Shown here one piece after another: positions 48,921-57,442 of a stretch of 64,000 nt of DNA. This DNA comes from Pontivivens ytuae. Its GTDB lineage: Bacteria > Pseudomonadota > Alphaproteobacteria > Rhodobacterales > Rhodobacteraceae. The DNA lies in the NCBI RefSeq assembly GCF_015679265.1, contig NZ_CP064942.1, positions 1,024,001-1,088,000 of the forward strand, given 5' to 3'. The position numbers and the translations under genes were made by a program. A model generated the notes under the pieces. It did no database searches. It had not been told where the DNA came from and saw only the letters and a program-made list of their open reading frames with translations. Within the stretch, counting starts at the first letter, position 1. Every line of letters begins with the position of its first letter.

Positions 48921-48969
48921 AGTCGAGTTTTTGACCAGATGGTCCAGACTCGCAAGCGCTAATGCGCGA

Positions 48970-49959
48970 TCAGTACGGGCAGTCCGACGTCGCCATGTAG
49001 TCGTGAACCTCCAGATCGCCGGAGATGATCTGGTAGGAGATCTCCTCCACGAGGCCCACCATGGTGCGATCCACGAGGAACTGGTTGTTCTCGTCCACCG
49101 CATAGCCGACGCCGCGATCCTCAAGGCCCAGCGACTGGATGCCGTAGGTGTATTCGCCCACCGCGTGGTCCTTCAGCGCGAAGTAGACGGCGTAGTCGAC
49201 CTGCTTGAGCATGGAGGTCAGCACCGAGCCCGGCTCCAGCCCGTTCTGGTTCATGTCGACGCCGATGCCGAGGATGCCCGCATCCGCCACGGCGTCGAGC
49301 ACGCCGACGCCGGTGCCGCCAGAGGCGTGGTAGATCACGTCGGCACCCTGGGCGATCTGCCCCTCGGCCAGCTCCTCGCCCCGCTCGGGGTCGTTGAAGG
49401 CGGCGGGCGTGGTGCCCGTCATCTCCACCAGCACCGTCGCGTCCGGGTTCACCGCCTTCACGCCGCCGACATAGCCGCAGGCGAACTTGCGGATCACGGG
49501 GATATCCATGCCGCCGACGAAGCCGACGGTATCGGACTCGGAGGCCATGGCCGCCATCGCGCCCATCAGGTAGCTGCCCTCATGCTCGCGGAACACGACG
49601 GAGCGCACGTTGGGCTGGTCCACCACCATGTCCACGATCGCGAAGTCGGTCTCAGGGAACTCGGCCGCGACCTGGTTCACCGCCTCACCGTAGAGAAAGC
49701 CGATGGCGACGATGGGCTCGTAGCCCTGCCGCGCGTAGTCCCGCATCAGCTCGACCCGGTCCGCACCGTCCGGCAGCACGACCTCGGAATAGGTCCCGCC
49801 CTCGGTCATCCGGTAGAGTTCCGCCCCGTTCCACGCGCTCTCGTTGAAGGAGGCGTCCATCTTGTCACCGCCATCATAGAAGAGGACGGGACCCTGCTGG
49901 GCCAGGGCGGGCACGGAAACGGCAGCACTCAGGGCTGCAACGGCAGCGAAGCGAAACAT
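48970..49959 (-). CDS. BMP family nucleoside-binding protein, paralogue 1
   Basis: A 329-aa periplasmic binding protein (Bmp/PnrA family) with a Sec signal ending PALAQ. YDGGDKMDASFNESAWNGAE, FVGGMDIPVI and HASGGTGVGV are the ligand-cleft blocks expected to bind purine nucleosides. The C-terminus ends SDCPY. It is nearest the transporter of three tandem paralogues and 49 bp upstream of the VOC gene. Confidence 0.9.
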   Translation of the reverse strand: MFRFAAVAALSAAVSVPALAQQGPVLFYDGGDKMDASFNESAWNGAELYRMTEGGTYSEVVLPDGADRVELMRDYARQGYEPIVAIGFLYGEAVNQVAAEFPETDFAIVDMVVDQPNVRSVVFREHEGSYLMGAMAAMASESDTVGFVGGMDIPVIRKFACGYVGGVKAVNPDATVLVEMTGTTPAAFNDPERGEELAEGQIAQGADVIYHASGGTGVGVLDAVADAGILGIGVDMNQNGLEPGSVLTSMLKQVDYAVYFALKDHAVGEYTYGIQSLGLEDRGVGYAVDENNQFLVDRTMVGLVEEISYQIISGDLEVHDYMATSDCPY

Positions 49960-50093
49960 GTCTGATTCTCCGGGAAGGGCGGTTTCGCCCGCGCCTATGC
50001 CCCGGATTGACGCTTGCGGCAACCTGCCCCGGCCCGCGCGACGCAAGGTCTCGCAAGGGCTGTTGCCGAAAAATGACCAGATGGTCAAAAAAT

Positions 50094-51065
50094 TCAGAAG
50101 GGGCAGTCGCCGTCGGCGTAAGTGTCGTGCACCACGGTCTCGCCCGCGGCGATCGAACGGGCGGCCTCGTCGGCGGCGGTCTTGACCTCTTCGGTCACGA
50201 GGGCCGCATTGTTCTCGTCCATCGCGATGGACAGCCCCCCCTCCGCAATGCCGAGCGACAGGACACCGGCGGCCCATTTTTCCTGGTCGAAGGCCTCCTC
50301 GACCGCCACGTCCACCCGCTTCATCAACGAGGTGAGCACGTGGCCCGGGTGCAGGGCGTTCTGGTTGGAATCCGTGCCAATCCCCAGGATCCCCGCATCC
50401 GCCGCTGCCTGCAGCACGCCGATCCCGGTGCCGCCGGCCGCCTGCATGATGATGTCGGCGCCCTCGGCGATCTGGCCGCGCGCGATCTCCGCCCCCGCCA
50501 CCGGATCGGCCCAGGCCGCGGGCGTGTCGCCGGTCATCGTGGCGAGCACCCGCGTCTCCTCCGAGACCGAGGCCGCGCCCTGACGATAGCCGCACTCGAA
50601 GCGGCGGATAAGCGGGATGTCCATGCCGCCGACGAAGCCGATCACGCCGCTCTCCGACGTCATCGCCGCCATCTTGCCGGTGATGAAGCTGCCCTCATGC
50701 TCGCGGAACACGACCGACTGCACGTTGGGCGCGTCGACCTCGATATCCACGATGGTGAAACGGGTGTCGGGGTAATCCTCCGCCACCTTGCGCAGCGCAT
50801 CGGCGTGCAAAAAGCCGATGGCGACGACCGGGCTGTAGCCGCGCGAGGCGAAGAAGCGCAACGCCTGCTCGGACTCCGCGGGCCGCTCGATCTCGTACTC
50901 GCCGTAGCGCTCCCCGGTCGTGGCGGCCCAGCGTTCCGCGCCGCGCCATGCCGCCTCGTTGAACGAGGCGTCGAACTTGCCGCCGACGGAGTAGACGACC
51001 GCGGGCGTGGCCTCGGCCATCGTCGCCGTCATCAGGACCGCAATGCTCAGGAGCAGGTGTCGCAT
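50094..51065 (-). CDS. BMP family nucleoside-binding protein, paralogue 2
   Basis: A 323-aa periplasmic binding protein with a signal peptide (LLLSIAVLMTATMAEA). The same family blocks are seen (GGKFDASFNEAAWRGAE; GGMDIPLIRRFECGY; TGIGVLQAAAD) and the ending is GDCPF. The start of MRHLLL is used; a longer frame adds 13 residues. It lies 134 bp from paralogue 1 and 62 bp from paralogue 3. More diverged than the other two, suggesting a different ligand. Confidence 0.9.
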   Translation of the reverse strand: MRHLLLSIAVLMTATMAEATPAVVYSVGGKFDASFNEAAWRGAERWAATTGERYGEYEIERPAESEQALRFFASRGYSPVVAIGFLHADALRKVAEDYPDTRFTIVDIEVDAPNVQSVVFREHEGSFITGKMAAMTSESGVIGFVGGMDIPLIRRFECGYRQGAASVSEETRVLATMTGDTPAAWADPVAGAEIARGQIAEGADIIMQAAGGTGIGVLQAAADAGILGIGTDSNQNALHPGHVLTSLMKRVDVAVEEAFDQEKWAAGVLSLGIAEGGLSIAMDENNAALVTEEVKTAADEAARSIAAGETVVHDTYADGDCPF

Positions 51066-51127
51066 CGGGCCGGGTCTCCGCTTCAGGTCGGGCAAGGGGC
51101 GCACGCGGCGCCCCCTGCCAGGTCGTC

Positions 51128-52123
51128 TCAGTAGGGGCAGGCGCCGTCAGAGGTGTAGTCGTGGACCACGACCTCACCCGACACGATCGCCGCACTCGCC
51201 GCCTCGACGGCCGCCGCGATCTCGTCGGTGTAGAGCGCCTCGTTGTTCTCGTCGATGGCCAGGCCCACGCCCGCCTCCGCCAGACCGTTCACGTCGAACC
51301 CGTAGGAGAATTCGTCGTTCATCGCGTCGGTGAAGGTGTCGTAGACCGCATTGTCCACGCGCTTGAGCATCGAGGTCAGGACCGAGCCCGGGTGCAGCGC
51401 GTTCTGGTTGGAGTCCACGCCGATGCCCAGCATGCCCTCATCCGCGGCGGCCTGCAGGACGCCCACGCCGGTGCCGCCGGCCGCGTGGTAGACCACGTCA
51501 GCCCCACGGTCGAACTGCGAGCGGGCAAGCTCCGCCCCGCGCGTCGGGTTGTTCCAGGCGGAACCGTCGGTGCCGGTCATGTTGCCGAACACCTCGATAT
51601 CCGCGTTCACGGAGCGGGCGCCGCCGATGAACCCGCACTCGAACTTGCGGATCAGCGGGATGTCCATGCCGCCGACGAAGCCGACCGCGTTGGACTCGGA
51701 CGCCAGCGCCGCCGCGATCCCCGCGAGGTAGGAGCCCTCATGCTCCTTGAACACGATGGAGCGCACGTTGGGCAGGTCCACGACCATGTCCACGATGGCG
51801 AAGTCGGTGTCGGGGAACTCGGCCGCGACCTTCTCGACCGCGGAGCCGTGGGAGAAGCCGATCGCGATGATCGGCTCGTAGCCCTGCTGGGCGAAGCGGC
51901 GGAGGGCCTGCTCGCGCTGCGCGTCGTTCTGGATCTCGAAGTCGCGATAGGCGACGCCGGTCTCCTCGGCGAAGCGCTCCGCGCCCGTAAAGGCCGCCTG
52001 GTTGAAGGACTGGTCGAACTTGCCGCCCAGGTCGTAGACCACCGCCGGGCGGATGTCCTGCGCCTGTGCAGCAGCCGCCGCCACGAGCGACGCGACCGCC
52101 GCGCCGATCAGGGACTTCTTCAT
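51128..52123 (-). CDS. BMP family nucleoside-binding protein, paralogue 3
   Basis: A 331-aa periplasmic binding protein with a signal (MKKSLIGAAVASLVAAAAAQA). Cleft blocks: VVYDLGGKFDQSFNQAAF, GGMDIPLIRKFECGF and AAGGTGVGVLQAAAD; ending GACPY. First gene of the minus-strand run; GGAAGAGG precedes the ATG. The gap upstream (148 bp to the sigma-54 activator gene) must hold the promoter, but no convincing -35/-10 pair was found. Confidence 0.9.
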   Translation of the reverse strand: MKKSLIGAAVASLVAAAAAQAQDIRPAVVYDLGGKFDQSFNQAAFTGAERFAEETGVAYRDFEIQNDAQREQALRRFAQQGYEPIIAIGFSHGSAVEKVAAEFPDTDFAIVDMVVDLPNVRSIVFKEHEGSYLAGIAAALASESNAVGFVGGMDIPLIRKFECGFIGGARSVNADIEVFGNMTGTDGSAWNNPTRGAELARSQFDRGADVVYHAAGGTGVGVLQAAADEGMLGIGVDSNQNALHPGSVLTSMLKRVDNAVYDTFTDAMNDEFSYGFDVNGLAEAGVGLAIDENNEALYTDEIAAAVEAASAAIVSGEVVVHDYTSDGACPY

Positions 52124-52271
52124 CGTGTACCTCTTCCTGTTATATGGGGCGGCGCCATGCCTAAACGCCGCCGGAATTGTGTTTCCGTCGCCGGAACGCC
52201 GGGTAGTGCATCCCATTCCCGAACCGCTTTCAAGGGCAAAACAGCAGGCTCCCCCAGCGTCGCGGACGACC

Positions 52272-53678
52272 TCAGACCGCCTCGCTGCGCTCCGCGCGTT
52301 CGGCCCGTTCCCACGCCTCGCGCTTGCGATAGAGGGTGGAGGGCGAGATCTCCAGCATGCGCGCCGCGCGCGGGATGGAGCCGTTGCACTCCGCGATGGT
52401 CGCCTCGATGAAGGCGCGCTCGACCTCCGCCAAACTGCGCCCGACCATGCCGGAGAACGCCGCGCGCCCCTCCAGCGGTTGGTCGAGATCGGGCTCGGCC
52501 GCGGCGACCTTCCGCGCGCCGATATCGGGCGGCAGCATGTCCGGCGTGACCTCCAGCCCGTCATGCAGCACGACGACGTTGCGCAGCACGTTGAGGAGCT
52601 GGCGGACATTGCCGCGCCAGACCATTTGCCGGAACAGGCCCTGCACCTCCTCGGAGAGCCGCTCGAAGCGCTTGCCCTCCTCGGCGGCGTAGCGGCGCAG
52701 CATCTCCTCCCCGATCAGGTTCACGTCGTTGTCCCGGTCGCGCAGGGGCGGCAAGTGCAGCGGCACGACGTGGAGGCGGTAGAACAGATCCTCGCGGAAG
52801 CGGCCCGCCGCGACCTCCGCCGCCGGGTCGCGGTTCGTCGCACAGATGATCCGCACATCGACCGAGCGCGCGCGCGTCGCGCCCACCGGCTGCACCGTGG
52901 AGCTCTGGATGAACCGCAAGAGCTTCGTCTGCAGATTCAGGTCCATCTCGCAGATCTCGTCGAGGAAGAGCGTGCCGCCATGCGCCGCAACCGCAGCCCC
53001 CTCCTTGTCCGCGATTGCCCCGGTGAAGGAGCCCTTGAGATGGCCGAAGACCTCCGATTCCAGAAGGTGCTGCGGGATCGCACCGCAGTTCAGCGGGACG
53101 AAGGGTTTGTCGGAGCGGGTGCTCAGGTCGTGGATCGCCTGCGCGCAGACCTCCTTGCCCGTCCCACTCTCACCCGTGATGAACACCGTCGCGGTCGACC
53201 GTCCGATCAGGTGGATCGTCTGGTAGATGTCCCGCATCTCCTGGCTGTCGCCGATGAAGCCCGGCGGGGCGGAGCGGTCCACCTCCTCGGGCACCTCGCG
53301 ACCGACCAGCGGGATCGGGCCGGGCTGCGCGTGGGCCACGGCCGATTTCAGGCGCAGCTCGTCGAAGGGTTTGACGAGGAAGTCCGACGCGCCCATCCGC
53401 ATCGCCTCGACCGCCACCTTGATAGAGCCGTTGGCCGTGATGACGATCACCCGCGTCTCGGGCGCCTGCGCCTTGATCCAGGTGAGGATATCGCTGCCGT
53501 TCCCGTCCGGCAGCATCATGTCGAGCAGCACGATATGGTGCCGGGCTGCGTCGAAACGCCGCCGCGCCTCGGCTGCCGTGAACGCACAATCGACCTCGTA
53601 CCCGGCCTTTCCGAGCACGGTTTTGTACATCAACGAGAGGGACGGCGTGTCCTCAACCAGAAGAAGAGTCTTGGTCAT
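52272..53678 (-). CDS. Sigma-54-dependent response regulator (LuxO/NtrC type)
   Basis: A 468-aa regulator: receiver domain with phospho-acceptor Asp at 53 (LLDMMLPDG), sigma-54 AAA+ domain with Walker A GESGTGKE, and a C-terminal Fis-type HTH (IPRAARMLEISPSTLYRKR). The sigma-54 contact loop reads GSFTGA in place of GAFTGA; the same Ser variant is tolerated in some NtrC-like activators. Starts MTKTLLL at 53678. The gene just upstream encodes a receiver-HPt protein that is a natural phosphodonor. Confidence 0.9.
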   Translation of the reverse strand: MTKTLLLVEDTPSLSLMYKTVLGKAGYEVDCAFTAAEARRRFDAARHHIVLLDMMLPDGNGSDILTWIKAQAPETRVIVITANGSIKVAVEAMRMGASDFLVKPFDELRLKSAVAHAQPGPIPLVGREVPEEVDRSAPPGFIGDSQEMRDIYQTIHLIGRSTATVFITGESGTGKEVCAQAIHDLSTRSDKPFVPLNCGAIPQHLLESEVFGHLKGSFTGAIADKEGAAVAAHGGTLFLDEICEMDLNLQTKLLRFIQSSTVQPVGATRARSVDVRIICATNRDPAAEVAAGRFREDLFYRLHVVPLHLPPLRDRDNDVNLIGEEMLRRYAAEEGKRFERLSEEVQGLFRQMVWRGNVRQLLNVLRNVVVLHDGLEVTPDMLPPDIGARKVAAAEPDLDQPLEGRAAFSGMVGRSLAEVERAFIEATIAECNGSIPRAARMLEISPSTLYRKREAWERAERAERSEAV

Positions 53679-53738
53679 GCGCGGATCATACAAAAAAGGT
53701 CAAACGTCACCACCCAAAAGTGAACTCGCCAAGCGGAT

Positions 53739-54494
53739 TCAGGTCCGGCGCTCAACACCGATGGCCTGGATAAGTGCCGAGATTTCCACCGGAAGCTGAG
53801 TAAAGCAGCTCGAGATGGTGACAAAATCGCCATCATGCGCAGCCCGGTTCATCGTGCGCGCGATCGAGCGCAACCGCATGCCGCCGATCGTCCCAGCAAC
53901 CCCCGTCAGCACGTGGCTCTGCGCCCGGATCACGGCGACGTCCCGTCCTCTCACGGCACTGTCAAGGGTCTCCAGCGCCCCGGCGAGGTCCGTCTCCACC
54001 TGTTCGAGCAATGTGCCCACCATCGGCTCGCCCATCATCTCGGCCATCGGGCGGAAGACGGTGAGGTCGAGCACGGCGAGCCCCGGCTCCGCATTCGTCC
54101 CGCCAGCGCCCGTCTCCATCAGATCGAGGATCCGCCGGCCGAAGCTGTCGAGGCTGCCGATCGGTTTTCCGATCGCGCCGATCGCGCCCAGTTCCAGAAC
54201 CCGCTCCACATGCTCGGTCCCGACATGGGCCGTGAGGCAGATGGTGGGGATCGCGATCTCCCGCTCCGCCAGCCGCCGCAGCACGTCGAGGCCCGAGAGG
54301 CGCGGCATCTCCACGTCGAGCAGGATCACGTCCGGCTGCTCCCGCTCCGCCAGTTCCAGCGCCACGATGCCGTCCCGGGCGACGGAGACACGTGCGCCCA
54401 GCCGCTCCAGCATCTCGCGGGCCACCATAAGGTTGGTTTCGTTGTCCTCCGCCAGCAGGACATGAAGGCGAGACAGATCAGGGGTGCTGGACAT
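53739..54494 (-). CDS. Receiver-HPt phosphorelay protein
   Basis: A 251-aa two-domain protein. Receiver (about 11-125) has AEDNET acidic pocket, phospho-acceptor Asp60 (VILLDVEMP) and the conserved Lys110 (GKP). The C-terminal HPt-like helical domain (about 150-245) has candidate phospho-His194 in AQSHVLTGVAGTIGG. Start ATG at 54494; a GTG one codon earlier is possible. It starts 3 bp after the prpE stop, so it is likely co-transcribed with prpE, and 60 bp before the LuxO-like gene. It can relay phosphate to that activator. Confidence 0.85.
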   Translation of the reverse strand: MSSTPDLSRLHVLLAEDNETNLMVAREMLERLGARVSVARDGIVALELAEREQPDVILLDVEMPRLSGLDVLRRLAEREIAIPTICLTAHVGTEHVERVLELGAIGAIGKPIGSLDSFGRRILDLMETGAGGTNAEPGLAVLDLTVFRPMAEMMGEPMVGTLLEQVETDLAGALETLDSAVRGRDVAVIRAQSHVLTGVAGTIGGMRLRSIARTMNRAAHDGDFVTISSCFTQLPVEISALIQAIGVERRT

Positions 54495-54497
54495 CAC

Positions 54498-56384
54498 TCA
54501 TCGCGCAGCCGGGTAACCAATACGGGATAGCGCTGAGCCGATTTCCTCCAGAATCACCGGATCGTCAATGGTCGCCGGCATCTTGTAGTCCTGCCCGTCA
54601 GCGATCCGGGCCATGATCGCACGCAGGATCTTGCCCGACCGGGTCTTCGGCAGACGGTCCACGACCACCGCCGACTTGAAGGCCGCGACGGGTCCGATCT
54701 CGTGCCGGACACGGGCGACGCACTCGGCCACGATCTCCTCCTCCGGACGGTTCACGCCCTTGGAGAGGCAGAGAAAACCGACGGGAAGCTGACCCTTCAG
54801 CGGGTCGGCCGCGCCGATCACCGCGCACTCGGCCACATCGGGATGACCGGCCAGCACCTCCTCCATCGCGCCGGTGGACAGGCGGTGCCCGGCCACGTTG
54901 ATGACGTCGTCGGTGCGCGCCATGATGAAGAGGTAGCCATCTGCGTCGATCAGCCCCGCATCCCCGGTCTCGTAGTAGCCGGGGAAGGTGTCGAGGTAGC
55001 TCTTGCGGAACCGCGCATCCGCATCCCACAGCGTCGGCAGGGTGCCCGGCGGCAGCGGCAGCTTGATCGCCACGGCGCCAAGCTCTCCGGCCGGCATCTC
55101 CTCCCCCTCCGGGCTCAGGATGCGCACGTCATAGCCCGGCATCGCGACGGAGGGCGAGCCCACCTTGATCGGCAGCGCGTCCATGCCGAAGGGGTTGGCG
55201 GCGATGGCGTAGCCCGTCTCGGTCTGCCACCAGTGGTCGATCACCGGCACGCCCAGCACGTCGCCCGCCCAGTTCACCGTGTCCGGATCCGCCCGCTCCC
55301 CGGCGAAGAACAGCGCCTGAAGGCCGGAGAGGTAGTACTTCTTCGCCTCCTCACCCTTCGGATCCTCCCGCTTGATCGCGCGGAACGCGGTGGGTGCGGT
55401 GAAGAAGCTCTTCACCTTGTGCTCGGAGATCACGCGCCAGAAGGTCCCCGCATCCGGCGTGCCCACGGGCTTGCCTTCGAACACGATCGTCGTGCAGCCG
55501 GCCAGCAGCGGCGCGTAGCAGATATAGGAGTGCCCCACGACCCAGCCGACATCGGAGGCCGCCCAGTACACGTCGCCCGCCTCGACGCCGTAGATGTTCT
55601 TCATCGTCCAGTGGAGCGCCACCATGTGCCCGGCCATCGGCCGCACCACCCCCTTGGGCTGCCCCGTCGTGCCGGAGGTGTAGAGGATATAGGCGGGGTC
55701 CGAGCCCTTCACCGGCACGCAGTCCGCAGGCACCGCCCGGCTCATCTCGTCCGCGAGATCGAAGTCGCGCCCCGGCACCAGGTCGGCCTCGCCCGCCTCG
55801 CGCTGGAGGATCAGGCAGGCCTCCGGCTTGTGCTCCGCCAGCACGATCGCCTCGTCGAGCAGCGGCTTGTAGTGCACCACCCGCCCCGGCTCGATCCCGC
55901 AGGAGCCCGCGATGACCGCGCGCGGCTTGCAATCGTCGATCCGCACCGCGAGCTCGCGCGCCGCGAAGCCGCCGAACACGACGGAATGCACCGCCCCGAT
56001 CCGCGCGCAGGCCAGCATCGCGACCAGCGCCTCAGGCACCATCGGCATGTAGATGACGACCCGGTCGCCCTTCAGCACGCCCTGCGCGTGCAGCACCCCG
56101 GCCATCCGCGCCACGCGGTCCTGCAGCTCGGCATAGGTGATCTTCGTCTTCGTGCCGGTGACGGGGCTATCATGGATGATCGCGACCCGCTCGCCATGGC
56201 CCGCCGCCACGTGCCGGTCGACGCAGTTCCACGCGGTGTTGCCCATGGCGTCGGCGAACCAGGTGTTGGTCGCAGCATCGTAGCCCTGGGTCGGCGCCTT
56301 GGACCAGTCGAGCGCGGCGGCCTGCTTCAGCCACCACCCGTCCGGATCCGCCTTCCACGCCGCGTAGGTCTCCGCGTATCCCAT
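54498..56384 (-). CDS. prpE: Propionyl-CoA synthetase
   Basis: A 628-aa AMP-forming acyl-CoA synthetase making propionyl-CoA from propionate, ATP and CoA. The P-loop YTSGTTGQPKGVVR has the GVVR ending typical of PrpE, not of acetyl-CoA synthetase. FAGERADP and WWQTETG are in place and the C-terminal catalytic Lys is in TRSGKILR. N-terminal GYAETYAAWKADPDGWW also matches PrpE. The product can be carried on by methylmalonyl-CoA mutase encoded at the right edge. Confidence 0.92.
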   Translation of the reverse strand: MGYAETYAAWKADPDGWWLKQAAALDWSKAPTQGYDAATNTWFADAMGNTAWNCVDRHVAAGHGERVAIIHDSPVTGTKTKITYAELQDRVARMAGVLHAQGVLKGDRVVIYMPMVPEALVAMLACARIGAVHSVVFGGFAARELAVRIDDCKPRAVIAGSCGIEPGRVVHYKPLLDEAIVLAEHKPEACLILQREAGEADLVPGRDFDLADEMSRAVPADCVPVKGSDPAYILYTSGTTGQPKGVVRPMAGHMVALHWTMKNIYGVEAGDVYWAASDVGWVVGHSYICYAPLLAGCTTIVFEGKPVGTPDAGTFWRVISEHKVKSFFTAPTAFRAIKREDPKGEEAKKYYLSGLQALFFAGERADPDTVNWAGDVLGVPVIDHWWQTETGYAIAANPFGMDALPIKVGSPSVAMPGYDVRILSPEGEEMPAGELGAVAIKLPLPPGTLPTLWDADARFRKSYLDTFPGYYETGDAGLIDADGYLFIMARTDDVINVAGHRLSTGAMEEVLAGHPDVAECAVIGAADPLKGQLPVGFLCLSKGVNRPEEEIVAECVARVRHEIGPVAAFKSAVVVDRLPKTRSGKILRAIMARIADGQDYKMPATIDDPVILEEIGSALSRIGYPAAR

Positions 56385-56400
56385 GTCATCTCCCCGTTCA

Positions 56401-57003
56401 TTATGGTCTTTCGCTGCGCAGGATGAGCCCGGCGGCTCCGATCATGGCAAGCGCGGCGGCCCTGTCGATGATTTTTCTGCGCGCCGCACTCAGCGCTCGT
56501 GCGCCGAGCCAGGCCCCGCCCCCGGCCCAGAGCGCCGCAGCCGCCCCCTCGACCGCGATATAGACCACGCCCAGCGCCATGAGCTGCCCGGAAATGCCTG
56601 TGTCGCCGACTACGAATTGCGGCAGGAACGCGGTGAAGAGCAGCACCGCCTTGGGGTTCGACATCGCCGTCAGGAACTCCGCCCGCATCATCCGCACGGG
56701 CGGCGGCGCACCCTGCTCCACCGGCGCGGACCACATGCGCACGGCGAGCCACAGGAGGTACGCCGCACCCGCCCATTTGATGAGCGTGAAGGCAAGCTTC
56801 GACGTCGCCAGCACCGCGCCGAGCCCCGCCGCCACCAGCCCGATCATCAGCGCGAAGGCCACCAGCCGCCCGGCCAGTGCCCGGATCGCCGCCCCGAACC
56901 CGGCCCGGCTGCCGTTGGAGAAGGCGAGCAGGTTGTTCGCGCCCGGCGACATCGCCACCAGGAACGCCGCGGGGATGAAGATCAGAAGTTGGGCCAACGT
57001 CAT
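56401..57003 (-). CDS. LysE/RhtB family exporter
   Basis: A 200-aa membrane protein with six predicted helices. The conserved FLVAMSPGANNL at the start and SNPKAVLLFTAFLPQFV in the middle are the LysE/RhtB family blocks for amino-acid or small metabolite export. The ATG overlaps the GFA gene stop by 4 bp. Substrate unknown. Confidence 0.9.
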   Translation of the reverse strand: MTLAQLLIFIPAAFLVAMSPGANNLLAFSNGSRAGFGAAIRALAGRLVAFALMIGLVAAGLGAVLATSKLAFTLIKWAGAAYLLWLAVRMWSAPVEQGAPPPVRMMRAEFLTAMSNPKAVLLFTAFLPQFVVGDTGISGQLMALGVVYIAVEGAAAALWAGGGAWLGARALSAARRKIIDRAAALAMIGAAGLILRSERP

Positions 57004-57389
57004 GCCGTCTCCTTCGGCAGGTCGTCGGCGAGCGGCAGCCACGCCAGCCGCTCGTTCCAGAAGTCATGGGCCTCGGGCACGAAATCATGCGGATCGGTCA
57101 GGCCCGTGGCGTAGACATGGATCTCCTCCGGCAGCCCCTCCCAGCTATAGGCCACCGGCGTCCCGCAGGTGGGGCAGAAGCGCCGCACGACACCGGGCGA
57201 GGACTCGTAGAAGGCAGGCTCCCGCCGGATCCACCGGAACTGCTTCACCGGCACCGCGACGAAGGCCGTCACCGGCGCTGCGCAGTTCCGCCGACAGCTC
57301 TCGCAATGACAGTATTTCTGCCAGAGCCGCGGCCCGTCGAAGGCCCAGCGGATCTGGCCGCACAGGCAATGTCCCGTCGTCTCGCTCAT
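57000..57389 (-). CDS. GFA (CENP-V/glutathione-dependent formaldehyde-activating enzyme) family protein
   Basis: A 129-aa zinc protein. The conserved cysteines are in GHCLCGQIRW, CHCESCRRNC and FCPTCGTPVAY. GFA-family proteins bind zinc and are linked to formaldehyde-glutathione chemistry, though many members have no proven activity. Start MSETTGH; the longer frame adds ten codons without similarity. Overlaps the LysE gene by 4 bp. Confidence 0.88.
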   Translation of the reverse strand: MSETTGHCLCGQIRWAFDGPRLWQKYCHCESCRRNCAAPVTAFVAVPVKQFRWIRREPAFYESSPGVVRRFCPTCGTPVAYSWEGLPEEIHVYATGLTDPHDFVPEAHDFWNERLAWLPLADDLPKETA

Positions 57390-57442
57390 GACAGTCCTCC
57401 TCTGCCACCAGCTTAACACCGAAACCGGGGGGCGACAGACGC

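Noticed and set aside
52124..52271. Promoter of the nucleoside super-operon
   Set aside because: TATAAC near 52140 on the minus strand has no -35 partner at a usable distance, so no promoter was called.
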